From Fragilaria radians (taxonomy: Eukaryota; Bacillariophyta; Fragilariophyceae; Fragilariales; Fragilariaceae): a DNA stretch of 20,155 nucleotides. Of this stretch, positions 16,369-20,155 are shown piece after piece. Under the pieces are notes generated by a model that was not told the DNA's origin, did not search any database, and saw nothing but the letters and a program-made list of their open reading frames with translations. Positions within the stretch are counted from its first letter, which is position 1. Each line of letters starts with the position of its first letter. The position numbers and the translations under genes are program-made. Location of the stretch: the NCBI GenBank assembly GCA_900642245.1, contig CAAAJI010000754.1, positions 1-20,155 on the forward strand, read 5' to 3'.

Positions 16369-17571
16369 TTAGTTGTATATCTTGTACGTTGGTCTCTCTT
16401 GGTCAGGTGGTAGGCTTGTGGTGTGGTTGTTGCTTTCATCATCAATTTGTAGCATGCTAGCATCTACCAATGAATCCTGGTCTTTTATGTGATATTCAGA
16501 GTATTGTGGAATGAAATGTGCCGTGAGTTCTTCCAAATCACTCCAATCTAATTCTGCCTTGATTTTACGAATGCAAAGCAAATGACAGATGGAAACTTGA
16601 AAGAAAATGTCGGAAAAAAAGACAATTGTAGTTAAACTTCGACCAATCAATTCAAAGATGAACTCTGAGACACTCGTCAGGCTTGGCAACATCCCCTTCC
16701 TGTGGCCCCATATGATCAAGAGGACGAAGCCGACATTGGTCATGGCTTCAATCGAAAACTGAGTATTCTCTAGATTATGATACTGCTTTTTGGTCTTGAG
16801 AGGGGAGGTGTACAATTTCCGTTCAAAGACACAATTAATTGGAGCAAGTGCGATGAATCCAATTGCAATAAGGAATAATGTATCGCCTCCCAATTGTGCA
16901 ATCATAATTGTAGACGTCACGACAACTAAAGAAAAAAAAGGAGATAAACATACAATGAACCATCCTGCCAAGTTGATTTCGGGTAACAATCCCGTAATGC
17001 GGAGAGCGCCTTTGATCATCCCCATAGGTGTTGTCAGTAAAAGAGGCAATATTCGTAGGGAATACATTATGCCAAGTTTAAAACGTTGAATTCTAATTAA
17101 CTCCTCACCATCCTCGACCTCATTACTAATTTTGTCTAAAAATTCCTTTCGATAAAAAAAATCAAGGGGGAAGATCAGAAACCAGGTTGATAAAACAAGA
17201 GACCCGAGCCACCCAAGGGCAAGAAAATAAGCACTCTTTTCGTATCGATTCCAATTAAACCATGCAGCAAAGGTGCACAAACAAAAGAGAAAATTTGCAA
17301 AGGCTGCAGTTGCATACATGAAGCGTCCGAGGGGATTATAATTTTGCAAATGATCCTTGTCTTCATTTAAAATTTCCAACAGCTTGAAAACTGTACTAAA
17401 CATTACAGATGGTAAGGCAATCATAAGAAGACTACGTCTCCATGCCTGATAAAGTTTTTGTCGTGAGGGATTTTCATCTTTGTCCATGACGCTTGTTTCA
17501 TAATTTGACAACTTCACTTTGATGAGTCTCCACATCAAGACACGTCGGAAATGTCTCCAAATGAGGCTCAT
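16369..17571 (-). CDS. Multi-pass membrane protein of unrecognised family, paralog A'
   Basis: A 400-residue single-exon frame, paralogous over its whole length to the product of 10094-11377. Shared landmarks include I-W-R-H-x-R-R-V-L-M-W-R-L (4-16), A-W-R-R-S-L-x-M-I-A-L-P-S-V, F-A-A-W-F-x-W-N-R-Y, G-W-L-G-S-L-V-L-S-T-W-F-L, T-P-M-G-M-I-K-G and N-L-A-G-W-F-I-V. Seven or eight hydrophobic segments alternate with short loops; the C-terminal 65 residues are acidic and hydrophilic and end near Q-E-R-P-T-Y. The ATG at 17569-17571 is directly followed by the conserved region, lacking the 27-codon insertion of the other copy. No stop or frameshift. Substitutions are concentrated in loops, which suggests both copies have been under selection. 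Function unknown. Confidence 0.82.
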   Translation of the reverse strand: MSLIWRHFRRVLMWRLIKVKLSNYETSVMDKDENPSRQKLYQAWRRSLLMIALPSVMFSTVFKLLEILNEDKDHLQNYNPLGRFMYATAAFANFLFCLCTFAAWFNWNRYEKSAYFLALGWLGSLVLSTWFLIFPLDFFYRKEFLDKISNEVEDGEELIRIQRFKLGIMYSLRILPLLLTTPMGMIKGALRITGLLPEINLAGWFIVCLSPFFSLVVVTSTIMIAQLGGDTLFLIAIGFIALAPINCVFERKLYTSPLKTKKQYHNLENTQFSIEAMTNVGFVLLIIWGHRKGMLPSLTSVSEFIFELIGRSLTTIVFFSDIFFQVSICHLLCIRKIKAELDWSDLEELTAHFIPQYSEYHIKDQDSLVDASMLQIDDESNNHTTSLPPDQERPTYKIYN

Positions 17572-17671
17572 GGTTCGTAAGGAGGATTTGAGAGGATATT
17601 ATAGGGTACAATTTAGGAAATGAGACTTCCATCAAAGGTACGATGATTCGCGAATGGAGAAGACTCGAACG

Positions 17672-17764
17672 CTCATACATGGATTTGATTATATATGTAT
17701 GAGTCGAGGATACTAAAGGATAACCATTTCTCATACATGGATTTGATGATTTCTGTATGAGTCG
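17672..17764. promoter_or_regulatory. Paired hairpin direct repeats upstream of paralog A'
   Basis: A 35-bp sequence occurs twice (17672-17706 and 17730-17764, 58 bp start to start, 32 of 35 positions equal). Each copy is itself an inverted repeat: CTCATACA at one end and TGTATGAG at the other, followed by TCG. They lie about 100-190 bp upstream of the membrane-protein start codon. A regulatory role is conceivable; a microsatellite-like local duplication is the plain alternative. Confidence 0.55.
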
Positions 17765-18687
17765 TTAACAAAATTACTGCTATCCTTTTTGTGTCTAAAC
17801 TTCTCTCGCAACACACACAACACTTTTTGCGTAACAAACCCAAGATCACATAATAGGGCTGGTATTTTACTTGGATGAATCATTTAACGCATTTCTGAGC
17901 TTTGTTTCTCCTTCATACCCCAACAATGGTGCTAGATTATCTAATGCAACACTCATTCATCATAAAAGCACGTATCCTGACTTTTACGTATTGGAGTTCA
18001 GTAACATATACAGTAAGGTTGATAATGCCCTGCCAAGATATATAGGCAAAATGGCTTCTAGGGGCGATTCCCTGCTTCCAAGTTACACACTAAAGCAGCA
18101 GAAAAGTTGATGTGGCGTACCCCAATGTGAATTATATTGGGTTGGTGATTGACTTAGTTGGAGTGCTGTAACCTACAAGTATATTCTTGTGAATACAAGC
18201 TTGTTAGTAAGCTATTTGTGAAAGGCGTGTGCTCCAATTGATTATTCCCCCATTTTGTATGTTATTTTGTTGTGTAAAATCAAACTTTACTACAGGGCTT
18301 TCACCCGTTGATAATCTGTAGCATCCGATATGATGTCCCATGTATCAGGATTGTGCAGTTTAGTCGAAAAAAATGTATGAAAAAGTTGAAATTGAGGCAT
18401 TTTTTGACACTAAAATGGATAAATCAAAAAGGACATGCCGAGACAATAATGTGCTGCTGAATGAGTTGATAGTTTGATTTTTAGAGTACTGGGTTCACTT
18501 GAAAGTTCTATTCTCTTCTTTTCAAATATGCTTGTTCCTTTGAATGACAAAACATTCCAAATGACTTGAACTTACACGTAAAACAATTATTAGGCAATGA
18601 TTTAGTATTGTCAAAAAAAACGGGTTTACCAAAGCTATAGAGAACAAAGGTAAATAAGAAGCATGTAATTTGCATAGATGTACCTAT
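17765..18687. other. Spacer of duplication unit 2, no gene seen
   Basis: Homologous in patches to the spacer of unit 1. A 79-codon plus-strand frame (17871-18110) has no counterpart in the other copy and no motif. Presumably promoter of the membrane-protein gene on the left and 3' flank of the EGF gene on the right. Confidence 0.5.
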
Positions 18688-20155
18688 TCAAACAATTTCT
18701 TGAGCCCATGCAGAACGTTCTAAATCAGAGGGGGGATGTCCATTTCCTGCAGACATTTCCTCTTCCTTTCTTTCCTCTGCAATCGGAATGTCGTGAAGTA
18801 CAGTATCTTCTAGTTTCTTTTGCTGCTCAAATACAACTTCGGATGATGACGATTGGGACGCAGGAGGAAATGCTGATACGGGTGGCACATGGAGGCCAGG
18901 AGGATGATCATAATCTGTGGTTTCCACATTGACAACGGTAATACGTACAACAAAAATGACTGCCAAAATTGCCAATGTAACAACAATTCCTGAAGAAACT
19001 AGTATTTCATCACTCACTCGATCTTGATACGATTTAGGTAATCCTTGGAAAGTACCATTTTTCATACCATCAATATCAGCAATTATTTCTCGTAGTTCGC
19101 AATGTCTTTCAATGTAATTGAGTTGTTTGAATTGAAAGAAGAAACTGAAATTCAATCGTGAGTACTTACTTTCCTCGAAATGGTTTAGGACACTGACAGG
19201 TTCCTCCATCTTGACAGATGCCATTGTTGACACAGAAATGTTCGGATTGACATTCTGAGGTAGCTTTATGTTGGCAATATGGACCAGCCAAATGAATGGC
19301 AGAGGACACACCTGCCTTTTGGGGGGCATTACAGTTGCACTTGTAATCCTCCCCAGATTTGACACATTCGGAACCATGAAAACAAACATGTTCGGATTCA
19401 GGACATTGATGAGCTACATACTCACATTTATTTCCAGCATATCCCTGCGGACAAACACAATATTCAAAGGCAGGTAGGTTGGTATTGTTGATTAGAAAAG
19501 ATATATCTGTCAACTTGGCAAGAAATCCTTCATCCTTGATTCCCTTGACACATTTTCCTCCGTTCTCACAGGAAAGATCGCATTTGTCATAAAATGGTGG
19601 AATTTGTTGTTCTTGAGCAAACTCACAATGGGGACCCTTAAAACCACTGACGCAATCACATTCGAAAATTCTGAAATAGGAGGAAACTGTGTTAGAGAAG
19701 GTCAATCATTCACGACAAGAATCAAGAGAAAGGTAGAAAAACGTCCTCACCCTTTTAGTGTCTCTCGACATTTTCCATTATTGGTACAAAATTGAAAGCC
19801 ATTCATTCCAGGAGAATTGGTACAGAATGATGTAGATGGCACACTACATCCTACACCAGCAAAGTGGTGAGTACCATTGAATTCACACGAACAGACAGGT
19901 AAGGATACAGCCGTCGTATCAGGATCGTCATAGGGAATCGCTTTACAAGTTGAACCATTCTCACAGGATGCCTTCTCACAGGTAATGTCTTCAGTGAAGT
20001 GTTCACATAGGATCCCAGAATATGCCGAAGGACAATCACAATTTTGAGTCTGCGCGGAATTTTTCACAGGAACATTCGGATCGAAATTATGATCCAGTGC
20101 AAATTCCAAATCGGTGGCATCACGATATCCCAAGAGACAGTCACCACCATGTTCA
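18688..20155 (-). CDS. EGF-repeat type I transmembrane protein, 5' partial, three exons visible
   Basis: Visible exons are 19751-20155 (open at the window edge), 19170-19670 and 18688-19105, with introns of 80 and 64 bp. They join to about 440 residues lacking the N-terminus. The ectodomain has about six EGF-like modules: Cys-rich blocks ending C-D-C-P-S-A-Y-S-G-I-L-C, C-S-C-E-F...G-C, C-D-C-V-S-G-F-K-G-P-H-C, C-V-C-P-Q-G-Y-A-G-N-K-C, C-N-C-N...Y-C and C-Q-C-P-K-P-F-R-G-K-H-C. Both introns cut inside EGF modules and splicing restores them. One hydrophobic helix follows (S-S-G-I-V-V-T-L-A-I-L-A-V-I-F-V-V), then a tail of about 80 residues rich in Pro, Ser and Glu. This implies a surface receptor or adhesion protein; the ligand is unknown. 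Stop TGA at 18688-18690. Confidence 0.88.
19106..19169 (-). other. EGF gene last intron
   Basis: 64 bp, donor GTAAGT at 19169, acceptor GAAAG ending 19106. The acceptor is chosen because it rebuilds F-R-G-K-H-C-E, the end of an EGF module; an earlier TTTCAG in the intron would not. Confidence 0.8.
19671..19750 (-). other. EGF gene intron between visible exons 1 and 2
   Basis: 80 bp, donor GTGAGG at 19750 and acceptor TATTTCAG ending 19671. It splits a Gly codon after its second base; splicing gives L-K-G-I-F-E-C-D-C. Confidence 0.85.

Larger units (their letters stand above)
16304..19154. repeat. Segmental duplication, unit 2
   Basis: Direct-orientation counterpart of 10031-13790. Gene order and strand are the same: membrane-protein paralog, spacer, EGF-protein last exon. 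The right edge at 19154 falls within the 64-bp last intron of the EGF gene. Confidence 0.85.

Noticed and set aside
1..20155. CRISPR array, bacterial operon or phage-like defence system
   Set aside because: The gene structure, introns and retrotransposons are eukaryotic. The only regular arrays are LRR codons and microsatellites.

Overview
The window is eukaryotic nuclear DNA, AT-rich, with short GT-AG introns, LTR-retrotransposon ruins and a eukaryote-specific DRG1-type GTPase gene. The mix of an RNase-inhibitor-type LRR array, a Ty1/copia relic of the kind common in diatoms, small introns and EGF-repeat membrane proteins suggests a diatom or related stramenopile. That placement is an inference, not proven by any single feature.

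Layout, left to right. Positions 1-1827 (+) hold the 3' part of an LRR gene with about 18 repeats, open at the left edge. Positions 1828-3570 have no convincing gene. Positions 3571 to about 5975 (-) are a decayed Ty1/copia element that keeps integrase and RNase H pieces but has lost gag, protease and the reverse-transcriptase core. Next come an LTR-like block (5949-6227) and a small Ty3/gypsy RNase H scrap (6581-6902). After a geneless AT-rich stretch, 8293-9860 (-) is an apparently intact three-exon DRG1 GTPase gene.

The right half is built on a direct segmental duplication. Unit 1 (about 10031-13790) and unit 2 (about 16304-19154) each carry, on the minus strand, a multi-pass membrane protein gene of a family I do not recognise (427 and 400 aa) and the last exon of an EGF-repeat type I membrane protein. 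Unit 2 joins the full EGF gene, which runs off the right edge. Unit 1 has only a broken copy of the last exon, because its homology stops inside the preceding intron. Unit 1 is also longer because a 730-bp TIR element with TA flanks, probably pogo-like, sits in its spacer. Between the units lies a second, larger Ty3/gypsy pol ruin (14711-16081).

There is no operon logic here. The genes most likely to be functional are the LRR gene, DRG1, the two membrane paralogs and the EGF protein. I found no clearly new system. The best candidates for follow-up are the unrecognised membrane-protein pair, the unusually well preserved EGF tail copy, and the TIR element.
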